From NCBI RefSeq assembly GCF_003863355.1, contig NZ_QQWG01000003.1:1-64000 (forward strand): 64,000 bases of DNA, written 5' to 3'. A program made the translations under genes and the position numbers. The notes beneath the pieces were generated by a model. It searched no databases. It was given only the letters and a program-made list of their open reading frames with translations, and had not been told where the DNA came from. Each line of letters begins with the position of its first letter. The stretch's first letter is position 1. This document shows, in pieces, positions 26,204-34,160 of this stretch. The stretch comes from Ancylomarina euxina (GTDB taxonomy: Bacteria > Bacteroidota > Bacteroidia > Bacteroidales > Marinifilaceae).

Positions 26204-26305
26204 TTAAAATATTTCGATCAATTCTTTTAAGCACTTAATTTCATAGGTTGTGCTTGCTTTGTGACTTACTTTTTTAGGGTTGAAATAGATTTGATCCTAT
26301 CTCAT
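26204..26305 (-). pseudogene. Remnant of a yjjG-like gene (3' end only)
   Basis: The minus strand reads M R stop D Q I Y F N P K K ... Y E I K C L K E L I E I F stop. Without gaps it lines up with the last 33 residues of the intact YjjG-like protein encoded at 27228-27920 (MGMDQIFFNPRKGK ... FEIANLKELIDIF). Identity is high at both ends (DQIxFNP, LKELIxIF and the stop codon match), and there is an in-frame TAG. Upstream of 26305 the similarity fades. It is a decayed, truncated copy on the far side of the RAYT gene. Confidence 0.8.
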
Positions 26306-26372
26306 GAGAGAAGTGAATATTTGGTTGGTGGCTTTATTTCGAATGATCGGGGCTGATGTTTTCATATGTTTT

Positions 26373-26450
26373 AACCACCGTCAGGTTTTCCAACCACTGA
26401 CGGGGTTTTCCTTTTACCCCATCGTTTTTTTTTTGTCCCTGATGGCGGTT
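26373..26450. repeat. Pair of REP-like hairpins in opposite orientation (BIME-like)
   Basis: First hairpin 26373-26407: AACCACCGTCAG pairs with CTGACGGGGTT, leaving a single bulged A. Second hairpin 26416-26450: ACCCCATC pairs with GATGGCGGTT, leaving a single bulged G, on the other arm. The common form is CC-n-CC[G/A]TC against GA[C/T]GG-GG. They stand just downstream of the RAYT transposase gene, as REP elements and their RAYT usually do. Confidence 0.75.
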
Positions 26451-26464
26451 AGGAAGGGAGGTTT

Positions 26465-27127
26465 TTATTCAAGCATTAACTTTTCTATAGCCATATAATC
26501 GCGTTTTTCTTGGTGGTATCTCACAAAGTTTTCGGTCGATCCGAACCATTCCAGTAGTTCGGTACGTTTCAATTTTGTTGATTTTAATGATATTGCCGAT
26601 TGGTAGGACGACCAAGGATAATCTATGGCATTGCTAGTAAACCCATGATGAACCGGATTGTTATGAATGTAGGAAATCAATTCCCGGAAATACTGTTCTG
26701 AATCGATGCATTTACGTTTAAATGGGCTTTCGAACAAACTGCCATGGCGTTTGTGTTGTTTGTTGAAGGCTTGTGCATATGAATTAAATAGATGGGAAAA
26801 TTGACTGGACGGCCTATATCTTCTTCGATTGTTGGTTTTCCCCATCGGTGGGTTTTTTATCCCCGATGGAGGTTTAAAACTTACGGGCGATTCATTTTTT
26901 GAAGGGATAAATCCGATTTCGTCTTCTTCCTTGATCCGTATCAGTAGATGAAAATGATTTCCCAGGAGGCACCATGCATAGGTATCGACGACCACTTCCA
27001 TGTATTTTTCATACAAGCGCAGGAAATATTCATAGTTTTCATTGCTGCGAAATAAAGCTTCTCCATTAATTCCCCGATTGTAAATGTGATAGTATTTTCC
27101 GTATTCCAAGGGTGTGATTATTCGCAT
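26465..27127 (-). CDS. REP-associated tyrosine transposase (RAYT)
   Basis: 220-residue Y1/HUH transposase. N-terminal EYGKYYHIYNRGINGEALF is the RAYT signature (H/Y-x-x-x-R-G). CLLGNHFHLLIRIKEED has the HUH metal-binding pair, and YFRELISYIHNNPVHHGF holds the probable catalytic tyrosine, followed by YPWSSYQSAISL. These proteins cut single-stranded REP DNA and are held to spread REP repeats. Here REP-like hairpins lie on both sides (26373-26450 and 27192-27230) and a related one lies inside the gene (26834-26875). The reading frame is intact. The gene sits between a yjjG remnant and an intact yjjG. Confidence 0.9.
   Translation of the reverse strand: MRIITPLEYGKYYHIYNRGINGEALFRSNENYEYFLRLYEKYMEVVVDTYAWCLLGNHFHLLIRIKEEDEIGFIPSKNESPVSFKPPSGIKNPPMGKTNNRRRYRPSSQFSHLFNSYAQAFNKQHKRHGSLFESPFKRKCIDSEQYFRELISYIHNNPVHHGFTSNAIDYPWSSYQSAISLKSTKLKRTELLEWFGSTENFVRYHQEKRDYMAIEKLMLE
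26834..26875. repeat. REP-like hairpin inside the RAYT coding sequence
   Basis: CCCCATCGG (26840-26848) can pair with CCGATGGAGG (26863-26872), again with one bulged base in a CC-n-CCATC against CC-CCATC arrangement. This is the same architecture as the flanking REP-like hairpins. It encodes the segment SFKPPSGIKNPPMGKTN (about residues 85-100), just after the HUH motif, and keeps the frame open. Confidence 0.6.
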
Positions 27128-27191
27128 TTTATTGAAGTATAGGTTTCAATAAATTTAAATAATAAAATCTGTGGTGTCAAATTATTCTCCT

Positions 27192-27230
27192 TAAACCACC
27201 GTCATGGTTTGTAACCGCTGACGGGGTTTA
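27192..27230. repeat. REP-like hairpin overlapping the yjjG stop codon
   Basis: TAAACCACCGTCA pairs with TGACGGGGTTTA, leaving one bulged A, exactly as in the hairpin at 26373. Its right arm contains the stop codon of the intact YjjG-like gene (27228-27230). It lies about 65 bases upstream of the RAYT start. Confidence 0.78.
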
Positions 27231-27920
27231 GAATATATCAATCAGTTCCTTCAAATTTGCAATCTCAAAAGTTACTTTTTCATCATGTTTCCCTTTCCTG
27301 GGATTGAAAAAGATCTGATCCATTCCCATATCACGCGCTCCCTTGATATCGGTGTTTAAATCATCGCCAATCATGATGCTATTATTTGTATGTGCACCAG
27401 TTGCATTAAATGCGTATTCGAATATTTGTGGATGAGGCTTGTTGGCACCCGCATTTTCAGAAGTTATAAGCTCTGTGAAATAGCTGTCGAGTTTTGAGTT
27501 TTGTAGTTTTCGCCCTTGCACCTCATTAAAACCATTGGTGATAATATGTAGGTGATAGTCTTTTCTTTTAAGATATTCAAGACAGGCGTGTGTGTGCGGA
27601 AATGTTTCGGTTTGTAATGGGCTGAGTTCAATGAAATCGTGAGCTATTTCTTTAGAAAGTTCGATGTCATCCAAACCAGCTTCTTTAAGTGTAAGATAGA
27701 ATCTTTTGTAGCTTAATTCTTCTTTCTCAATACGGTTTTGGTAATAAGCGACCCAGAGTTTTTTATTGTGGTATTCATAACGGTTCTTAAAAAATAAGAA
27801 ATTCCCAAATGTATTTTGAAGACCAAAATCTCTAAAGAGTTGTATTAGTGTTTTTTCTGAGTTTTTGTCAAAGTCCCAAAGTGTTCGATCAAGGTCGAAA
27901 AAAATATGCTGATATTTCAT
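27228..27920 (-). CDS. YjjG-family HAD hydrolase (noncanonical pyrimidine nucleotidase)
   Basis: 230 residues of the haloacid-dehalogenase superfamily with the nucleophile motif HIFFDLDRTLWDFDKNS (DxD). Motif II is HIITNGFNEVQGRKL, the motif III lysine is in GANKPHPQIF, and motif IV is IMIGDDLNTDIKGARDMGM. YjjG-type enzymes remove phosphate from noncanonical pyrimidine nucleotides such as 5-substituted dUMP. The exact substrate here is not proven. The stop codon falls in a REP-like hairpin. A broken second copy of the 3' end lies about 1 kb to the left. Confidence 0.9.
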   Translation of the reverse strand: MKYQHIFFDLDRTLWDFDKNSEKTLIQLFRDFGLQNTFGNFLFFKNRYEYHNKKLWVAYYQNRIEKEELSYKRFYLTLKEAGLDDIELSKEIAHDFIELSPLQTETFPHTHACLEYLKRKDYHLHIITNGFNEVQGRKLQNSKLDSYFTELITSENAGANKPHPQIFEYAFNATGAHTNNSIMIGDDLNTDIKGARDMGMDQIFFNPRKGKHDEKVTFEIANLKELIDIF

Positions 27921-28704
27921 ACTGAAGTCAAGTTTGTTTCAAAGGTATTTTAAAAATGAAAAGAACCTAGTTTTGATATTTATTTTATCAAAATTTCAAA
28001 GATCTAATGGATTGTTAGCTTTTATCTTTCATTGACTTTATGGGTTGATGTTTCGTGACGAACGTTTAATTAACATTGATAAGAGGTTTTTTTTTAAAGA
28101 TTAACCCGTTTTTTTGGATTAGTGTTAAAAAAGTTTAAATTTGAAGCCTAGATCCTTTTCAATTAAGTGGTAATGACTTATTATTGAGATCTGGTTTTAA
28201 GTTTTGATAATGAGTGTTTTCGTTGTCGCTTGATGAGATTTATATTTTCGGGAAATAAAAAATACGATTGTATAGTAATTAGTGTTGGGTCTTTATAAAG
28301 AACTAGAGAGATTTTTGTTGTATTCTTATGAATAATTTATTTCACATTAGAATGTGCCTGTTTTATTTCTGGAAGGAAGAGTGAAGATGGAGTTGGTAAG
28401 GCTTATTTTTATTGGGGTCTGGGATTATTGATGGCTTAAATGATGTTTGGGTTAACGACTTGAAATAAAGATCCTGCTGTTCCTGTTTTTTGATTAATGG
28501 AATTGTCTATAAGTAATGCAATGTTTATATTTGTCGGCTTTTTAGATTTGAGCTTTTGAGAGAATATAAGATCTTTTAATCTAATAAGGATTGAGTATTA
28601 TGCCTTTTTAGTTTGTTATTTATGTTATTTTCATTATATTAAACGTGCCTACTGAGTGGAGATTGAGAGATTTCTAGCTGATTTTGATAATAAAATATTA
28701 GTAC
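27921..28704. other. Long leader region upstream of the surface-protein operon
   Basis: About 780 AT-rich bases between divergent yjjG and the HYR-repeat protein gene. I saw no open frame with coding character, no tRNA and no clear hairpin-T-run. It could hold the promoter and a long 5' leader for the 28.7-38 kb operon. Confidence 0.4.
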
Positions 28705-30612
28705 TTGATTAAAACTATACACATTAAACTTCTACTACTATTTAGCCTGAGCATTCTGTTCGGGCATTCTGCGTTTGCCCAATCTGCACCTACTCCTCCT
28801 GTAGAACAACATGTTTGTGTTGGAGTGAGTGTTGATTATTATTTTTATGGCTTCCCTGGTTCTACTGTTCATTGGGATTTTAATGAACCTGTTACCTATA
28901 CTCCGTCAGGTGATGTCATTTTAAATAATGCAAGTAACAATATTACTTTTGATGGCGTTCTATATCAAAAGGGAATTTTTCCTCATGTTTATGCAACGCA
29001 AGGGGATTATTTATTGTCTATTGTTGAGCAGACATTAAGTTGTTCGTCAAATGAAATTACACTTCCTGTCCATGTTCATGCTAAGCCTGTAATAAGTGAC
29101 GTTGTTCCTACTGATATTGTGTGTTCTGGAGATATAGGAAGTATTGCAGTGAATGTTACTGCGGTAGTTCCTGGTCCTTTGCAATTACAGTATCGTTTAG
29201 TTACTTCCCTTGATGTAGAAGTCGTGGCTTGGGTAAATGATAATAATCTATCGCATTATTTTAATAATTTACTAGCAGGCTCTTACAAGGCGCAAATAAG
29301 ATATGTTTTAGATTCTGATAATTCTAAAGTTGTAAAGGGGAGTTTTAGTGAGTCATCTGTAGTTGTAATTAATTCCGGTGATACTATTGATCCAACCGTT
29401 TCAGCATCAACAGATGTTATTACAACCACCTCTGCAGATGGATTGGGCGATTGTGATGTTGATATAGCTATAGTTGATGCAATTTATGACGATAACTGTT
29501 CAAGCACCCTGACATGGGCAATGACTGGCGCAGTAACCGCAAGTGGATCGGGTCAGGTAGGAACTTATACCTTCTCAATTGGCATCACAACGATTACTTA
29601 TGCCAATACTGATGGAACGAATTCAGTTACTGATGTTATGACGGTAACGGTGACCGATACAGAATTGCCAACGATCACATGTTTATCAGATATTGCACAA
29701 GCCGCTGATGCGAGCAGTTGTGATGCTGTCGTAACTTATGTGGCACCGGTTGGCGTGGATAATTGTTCAGGAGCAACAACTGCTCAAATTGCAGGTTTAG
29801 CCTCTGGATCAACATTCCCAATAGGCGTAACAACAAATACATTTGAGGTAACCGATGCAGCAGGTAATAAGGCCAGTTGTAGTTTTGATGTGACCATTAC
29901 CGATACAGAATTGCCAACGATCACATGTTTATCAGATATTGCACAAGCCGCTGATGCGAGCAGTTGTGATGCTGTCGTAACTTATGTGGCACCGGTTGGC
30001 GTGGATAATTGTTCAGGAGCAACAACTGCTCAAATTGCAGGTTTAGCCTCTGGATCAACATTCCCAATAGGCGTAACAACAAATACATTTGAGGTAACCG
30101 ATGCAGCAGGTAATAAGGCCAGTTGTAGTTTTGATGTGACAGTAACAAAAGATAACAATATTGCTGTAGTTGACGTAACAGGAACTACAACACCTGAAAC
30201 AGATCCAGGAATTGTAAATGGAATTCACTGTCCTGATTTAAATGGAATACAAGCAGTGGTTGCTCCATCTGGGAATACTTATTCTGCTGGAACATCGCAA
30301 GTGCAGTTTAGAGTAGATCGTTTATGTAATACAGGAGATTGGTCTTTTGCTTATTCAATAGAAGGAGAAGATGTTAATGTTAGCAATGTTTTAATCTCTA
30401 ATGTAGGCACTTCAACCAACTCTTCAGGTGTGGTTAATGTATCTGCTGGGACGAATTATGTACTTTTTACGATTGATGTGGACAATGTGGTAAACACAGC
30501 ATTATCTATTGATTTTAAAATTTCAGATGGTGGAACGGAAAGTGCAATCAAAGATCATATAACAATACAACACAACTTGAAAATAATCCCACTAATTGGT
30601 GGCTTTGAATAA
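28705..30612 (+). CDS. Secreted HYR-repeat protein with the IPLIGGFE tail
   Basis: 635 residues; start is TTG at 28705 (an in-frame stop lies just two codons upstream and no ATG precedes the signal peptide). Signal peptide IKLLLLFSLSILFGHSAFAQ. An Ig-like N-terminus (EQHVCVGVSVDYYFYG) is followed by a domain with VVPTDIVCSGDIGSIAVNV. Three HYR repeats (about 225-480) come next; the last two are identical 82-residue copies (start TELPTITCLSDIAQAADA). The final 150 residues (VDVTGTTTPE ... CPDLNGIQAVV ... HITIQHNLKIIPLIGGFE) resemble the C-terminal domain of the next three small proteins. First gene of the operon that ends with PorP/SprF. Confidence 0.83.
   Translation: MIKTIHIKLLLLFSLSILFGHSAFAQSAPTPPVEQHVCVGVSVDYYFYGFPGSTVHWDFNEPVTYTPSGDVILNNASNNITFDGVLYQKGIFPHVYATQGDYLLSIVEQTLSCSSNEITLPVHVHAKPVISDVVPTDIVCSGDIGSIAVNVTAVVPGPLQLQYRLVTSLDVEVVAWVNDNNLSHYFNNLLAGSYKAQIRYVLDSDNSKVVKGSFSESSVVVINSGDTIDPTVSASTDVITTTSADGLGDCDVDIAIVDAIYDDNCSSTLTWAMTGAVTASGSGQVGTYTFSIGITTITYANTDGTNSVTDVMTVTVTDTELPTITCLSDIAQAADASSCDAVVTYVAPVGVDNCSGATTAQIAGLASGSTFPIGVTTNTFEVTDAAGNKASCSFDVTITDTELPTITCLSDIAQAADASSCDAVVTYVAPVGVDNCSGATTAQIAGLASGSTFPIGVTTNTFEVTDAAGNKASCSFDVTVTKDNNIAVVDVTGTTTPETDPGIVNGIHCPDLNGIQAVVAPSGNTYSAGTSQVQFRVDRLCNTGDWSFAYSIEGEDVNVSNVLISNVGTSTNSSGVVNVSAGTNYVLFTIDVDNVVNTALSIDFKISDGGTESAIKDHITIQHNLKIIPLIGGFE
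29654..30141 (+). repeat. Perfect 246-bp tandem duplication (82-residue HYR repeat)
   Basis: The unit beginning CCGATACAGAATTGCCAACG at 29654 recurs at 29900, with no base difference that I can see until the end of the second copy near 30141. Unit length 246 bases, in frame. The first HYR repeat upstream is divergent, so only the last two copies are recent. Confidence 0.9.
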
Positions 30613-30650
30613 TAAATAAAAATTAACTTACAATATCTAAATTAACTGCT

Positions 30651-31541
30651 ATGAAAAAGCTTTTACTCTCTCTCTTAATTTGTATGGGAATCACAATGGT
30701 TTCTAATCAATCTTATGCACAAGAAGCACTTGGTGAAAAACTACAACCCTATGTAGGTAATACCTATACTTATACATTTAAAAATATTCCTGAAAATCTA
30801 AAGTATGAGTTTTATTTTAGTACAGATAAAATAGGTAAAGGCGATAAAACGACAGGAACGGCCTATAATCTATATTTTAATGCAACGACTCCTGCGACAG
30901 GCACAATTCCAACCGGTGGAGGAGATGCAGTTGTGAAAGTTGATTGGCCAACTGGCGCTGTTCCTGCCATAATAGATATTCCTGTGTATTTATTTATACG
31001 TGTTTATCAGGATCCGCATACAAACATATGTGAAAATTTTAATGCTGTGGAAATTATACCAAGAGCAAATGCATTTGTTGTTAATTTTGCAGACATAACT
31101 GCTGGAGGTACTATTGAGTCTTGTCCTGATTTTAAGGATTTGGAAGCTGTAGTTGAACCGTCAGCTACTTATACTTATAATGCAGGAACAACTGAATTGA
31201 CATTTACAGCAACAAGAGATGGCGGAGCTTCAGCAAATGAATGGAGCACACAGTTTGATATAAATCAGGTTGGTGGTACAGTTGATTATACCTATAGTAT
31301 TAGTGGTGGAGCAACTGTTACTCCCCAAACTGGCTCAGCAAATGAAACTGTAACTATTCCGACTATCACATCTGAAACAATTACTATTACTCTTGAGGTG
31401 CAAAACTTCCAAGGACAAGTTCCAGTATTTACAATAAATAATATAACTGCTCAAGATAAGGTTAATCTTGCTTCACCGGCAAGCATCACAGGATTAACTC
31501 ATACAATAAAAGAAATTCCAGTTATTGGTGATTTTGAATAA
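30651..31541 (+). CDS. Small secreted protein, paralogue 1, tail KEIPVIGDFE
   Basis: 296 residues, signal peptide MKKLLLSLLICMGITMVSNQ ending SYAQ. Two beta-rich parts. An N-domain starts YVGNTYTYTFKNIPENLKY. A C-domain starts at about residue 139 (NAFVVNFADITAGG ... ESCPDFKDLEAVVEPS) and runs through TYNAGTTELTFTATRDGG to TITLEVQNFQGQ. The same C-domain plan occurs in the two following genes and at the end of the HYR protein before it. No known sorting domain; the extreme C-terminus is THTIKEIPVIGDFE. Gap to the preceding gene 38 bases, to the next 42 bases. Function not recognised; probably a surface component exported with the operon's T9SS proteins. Confidence 0.8.
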   Translation: MKKLLLSLLICMGITMVSNQSYAQEALGEKLQPYVGNTYTYTFKNIPENLKYEFYFSTDKIGKGDKTTGTAYNLYFNATTPATGTIPTGGGDAVVKVDWPTGAVPAIIDIPVYLFIRVYQDPHTNICENFNAVEIIPRANAFVVNFADITAGGTIESCPDFKDLEAVVEPSATYTYNAGTTELTFTATRDGGASANEWSTQFDINQVGGTVDYTYSISGGATVTPQTGSANETVTIPTITSETITITLEVQNFQGQVPVFTINNITAQDKVNLASPASITGLTHTIKEIPVIGDFE

Positions 31542-31583
31542 TGCTATAAAATTTAAACGATAAACGAAAAAAATAATATAGAT

Positions 31584-32486
31584 ATGAAAAAGATATTAAT
31601 ATTAACAATGCTCTGCCTAGGGTTTGTAGGATTCTCCGCAAAGTCTTTTGCACAGAGTAGCACAGCCTTGGCACCATTTAATGATGCAACTCATACTTAT
31701 CAATTTAAAGGAATTACTGAAGGTAGAGAATTTCAATTTTATTTGAGTCCTACAATTAATGAATTGGATCCAACTAATGAGGTCTCAGATTTTGGAACAT
31801 TTGTAACTTCTGCTACAGGATCGGTCGATAATACTGGAATTGCATCTGTTAAGATTAAATGGGCACCAGGAGCTTCTACAATTTATGGTGCTAGTGGTAC
31901 AAATGGGGTTTATCTTTATGTTAAGATATATGAGACAGGTACGGATCCAGCAGAGTTAGCTATTTGTGAAAACTATAAGGCCGTAAAGGTTATACCTGTT
32001 GCAAATGCCTTTAATGTTACCCTTGCTGATTTGAATGATCCTTCATGTCCTGAATTAGATCCTACTAAAGATTTTCAACCTATAGTTACTGTTGCATCTG
32101 ATCCAGCTCAGACGAATAGTGGTTATAATGCGGGTAAATCTACTATTCAATTTGAAGTGGGGCGTGTTAACACTTCAAATGACTGGAATTTTACATTTGA
32201 TCTAACCACAACTAATGCAGGTAACTTTACGTATTCAGTCAATGGCGTTAATGGTACTCAAGCTAGTACCTTAACTGGTATTGATGCAGGAACAATCAAT
32301 ACTGATAAAGTGACAATTGAGATTGTACTTGAAAATCAACAAGGACAAACTCCAGAATTTGGTATAACAATTAAAAGTGCTAAGGATTTAGTCACTTTAG
32401 CTGAGGCTATAGCGGCAAATTTACCAGGTTTGGACAAGCATACTGTGAAGGAAATGCCTGCAATTGGTGATTTCTTTGGGATTTAA
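31584..32486 (+). CDS. Small secreted protein, paralogue 2, tail KEMPAIGDFFGI
   Basis: 300 residues, signal peptide MKKILILTMLCLGFVGFSAK ending SFAQ. The N-domain opens with FNDATHTYQFKGITEGREF, parallel to the YTYTFKNI and THTYGFDNI of its neighbours. The C-domain begins NAFNVTLADLNDPSCPELD, continues YNAGKSTIQFEVGRVNTSND and TIEIVLENQQGQTPEF, and ends DKHTVKEMPAIGDFFGI. The tail has two or three residues more than the F-E ending of paralogue 1. No sorting domain seen. Role unknown; same operon. Confidence 0.8.
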   Translation: MKKILILTMLCLGFVGFSAKSFAQSSTALAPFNDATHTYQFKGITEGREFQFYLSPTINELDPTNEVSDFGTFVTSATGSVDNTGIASVKIKWAPGASTIYGASGTNGVYLYVKIYETGTDPAELAICENYKAVKVIPVANAFNVTLADLNDPSCPELDPTKDFQPIVTVASDPAQTNSGYNAGKSTIQFEVGRVNTSNDWNFTFDLTTTNAGNFTYSVNGVNGTQASTLTGIDAGTINTDKVTIEIVLENQQGQTPEFGITIKSAKDLVTLAEAIAANLPGLDKHTVKEMPAIGDFFGI

Positions 32487-32503
32487 TTCGAAATAAATAA
32501 AAT

Positions 32504-33412
32504 ATGAAAAATATCTATAAATTATTAATAGCATTAGTTGTTTTAGTGAGCTCGGCAGAGCTCGCTAAAGCGCAAAGTTCAACTTTTGAAAAACCATGGC
32601 CAGGATCAACTCATACGTATGGTTTTGATAATATTGCTGGAGGAAGTACAACGACTTGGTATATCTCCAGAGCTGCAACATTAGGTGCTGCCCCAATTAC
32701 TTTTGCTGATCCTGCAGATTCGGAGTTTACTCTATCTACAGTGGATGGAACTATTGTAGCAGATGCGTCAGGTAATTTATCAGGAACAGCAATTTCTGAT
32801 GTTAAGATCTTTTGGACAGGAAAAGCAACAGGAACTTATTATTTATTTGTAAATGTTGAAAAAGATGGTTGTTCGAATGTGAAAGGTATCAAAATTGATG
32901 TTCAAACTGGTCTGTTTAATGCAATACTTGCTGATGTCACAGGTTCTGATAACCCTGGAACAGTAGATCCGTTAGATGCAGGAAATGATATTATTACAGA
33001 AACTTGTCCTGATCAATCTACTATTAGTCCAATTGTTAATTTAACTCCGGATTCATATAGTTTAGGTACATCGAAGATTGTGTATCGTGTGAATCGTGAG
33101 TATACAAATACAACTAATGGATGGCAAGTTGCATTTACAAACTTAAGAGCAGATGCAACAATCTTAAGCGTTATTGAAGCTGGTGGTAAAGATATAACAG
33201 CTTCTTTTCCATATGTAGTTGCAGGTGATCAAGATTACGTATTGGTAACAGTTACGGTTAAAAATGAATTGTCAACTCTTGATGTGGTATTAACTTTGGA
33301 CAAAGTACTTACTAAAGATTTGGTGACTATGGCTGAAGATAGTGGTGCTGGAGATTCAGCAACGCACACATTTAAAGCAATGCCAACCATTGGTGCTATG
33401 AATGGAAACTAA
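32504..33412 (+). CDS. Small secreted protein, paralogue 3, tail KAMPTIGAMNGN
   Basis: 302 residues, signal peptide MKNIYKLLIALVVLVSSAEL ending AKAQ. It opens WPGSTHTYGFDNIAGGSTTT. The C-domain begins GLFNAILADVTGSDNP, has the conserved cysteine-proline (ETCPDQSTISP), then YSLGTSKIVYRVNREY and a conserved K-D-L-V-T (also in paralogue 2). The tail is THTFKAMPTIGAMNGN, a weaker form of the P-x-I-G motif. The gene is 17 bases after the previous one. Function unknown; shared design suggests these proteins assemble together or vary one ancestral subunit. Confidence 0.79.
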   Translation: MKNIYKLLIALVVLVSSAELAKAQSSTFEKPWPGSTHTYGFDNIAGGSTTTWYISRAATLGAAPITFADPADSEFTLSTVDGTIVADASGNLSGTAISDVKIFWTGKATGTYYLFVNVEKDGCSNVKGIKIDVQTGLFNAILADVTGSDNPGTVDPLDAGNDIITETCPDQSTISPIVNLTPDSYSLGTSKIVYRVNREYTNTTNGWQVAFTNLRADATILSVIEAGGKDITASFPYVVAGDQDYVLVTVTVKNELSTLDVVLTLDKVLTKDLVTMAEDSGAGDSATHTFKAMPTIGAMNGN

Positions 33413-33417
33413 TATAA

Positions 33418-34131
33418 ATGAAAATAAACACAGTATATAAAACATTAATGACATTTGTCATTATCATCCTCTCACTTGCTTCGGCAAGTGGGCAGGGTGC
33501 ATATACTGTTGTGCTTAATTCTAAGATCAAATATCAAGTAGCAGCCAATGCCGATGTTCAAACTTACGAATGGAAAGTTTATACCAATAATTTATTAACA
33601 ACTGAAGCGACTGCTTTAGAATGTTTATTAATGCCAGTATCTGGTGAAAGTAATGCCATTTCGGTGGAATGGTTACAAGATGGTGAGTATTATCTGACCT
33701 TGTATGCAAGCGGATATAATGGTTGTGTAAATAAAAAGGCATGGAAATATACGGTGGGATCAACACCTACTATTGCCTTTGAACAATTAGCATCAGAAGA
33801 TTGTTCTGATGATGATACTAGTTTTGCTACACTTTTAGTAGCTAAATTCGATACCGATACTGATTTATCGGAAGATCAATACCCTCTTACTGTAACCTAT
33901 CGAATTACAGGTGAAACAGAGGATAGAACTGCAACGGTTAACTTTGCAGATAAATTATTTCCAATTGAAGGAATAATTGAAGATATTAACAATGAAACAA
34001 TAAACCAGATAAGGATCATTAGTGCCTCGAATAAATTTGGAGGAAATATTAATGTCCTTACTGGACAAGATATACATACTAGAACTATATTTAAGAAGCC
34101 CGTTATTAGTGGAACTATAATAGTAAATTAG
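33418..34131 (+). CDS. Small secreted protein, paralogue 4 (shorter), tail FKKPVISGTIIVN
   Basis: 237 residues, signal peptide MKINTVYKTLMTFVIIILSL ending SGQ. It has an Ig/PKD-like first domain (KYQVAANADVQTYEWKVYTN ... YYLTLYASGYNGCVNKKAW) and a C-domain with TPTIAFEQLASEDCSDD ... VTYRITGETEDRTATV. It ends DIHTRTIFKKPVISGTIIVN, where the proline-isoleucine-glycine tail is degenerate. Only five bases separate it from paralogue 3. The first domain resembles the start of the following 851-residue protein (DYRWEIYSVDAG), so it may be a truncated relative of both groups. Confidence 0.75.
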   Translation: MKINTVYKTLMTFVIIILSLASASGQGAYTVVLNSKIKYQVAANADVQTYEWKVYTNNLLTTEATALECLLMPVSGESNAISVEWLQDGEYYLTLYASGYNGCVNKKAWKYTVGSTPTIAFEQLASEDCSDDDTSFATLLVAKFDTDTDLSEDQYPLTVTYRITGETEDRTATVNFADKLFPIEGIIEDINNETINQIRIISASNKFGGNINVLTGQDIHTRTIFKKPVISGTIIVN

Positions 34132-34160
34132 AAATATATTTAAAATATTAAAAGAAATAG

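Noticed and set aside
26304-26498. Plus-strand frame of 64 codons over the REP pair
   Set aside because: It translates REP-like hairpins and part of the yjjG remnant; clearly not a gene.
29921-30148. Minus-strand frame in the HYR repeats
   Set aside because: Antisense of the tandem repeat; low-complexity shadow.
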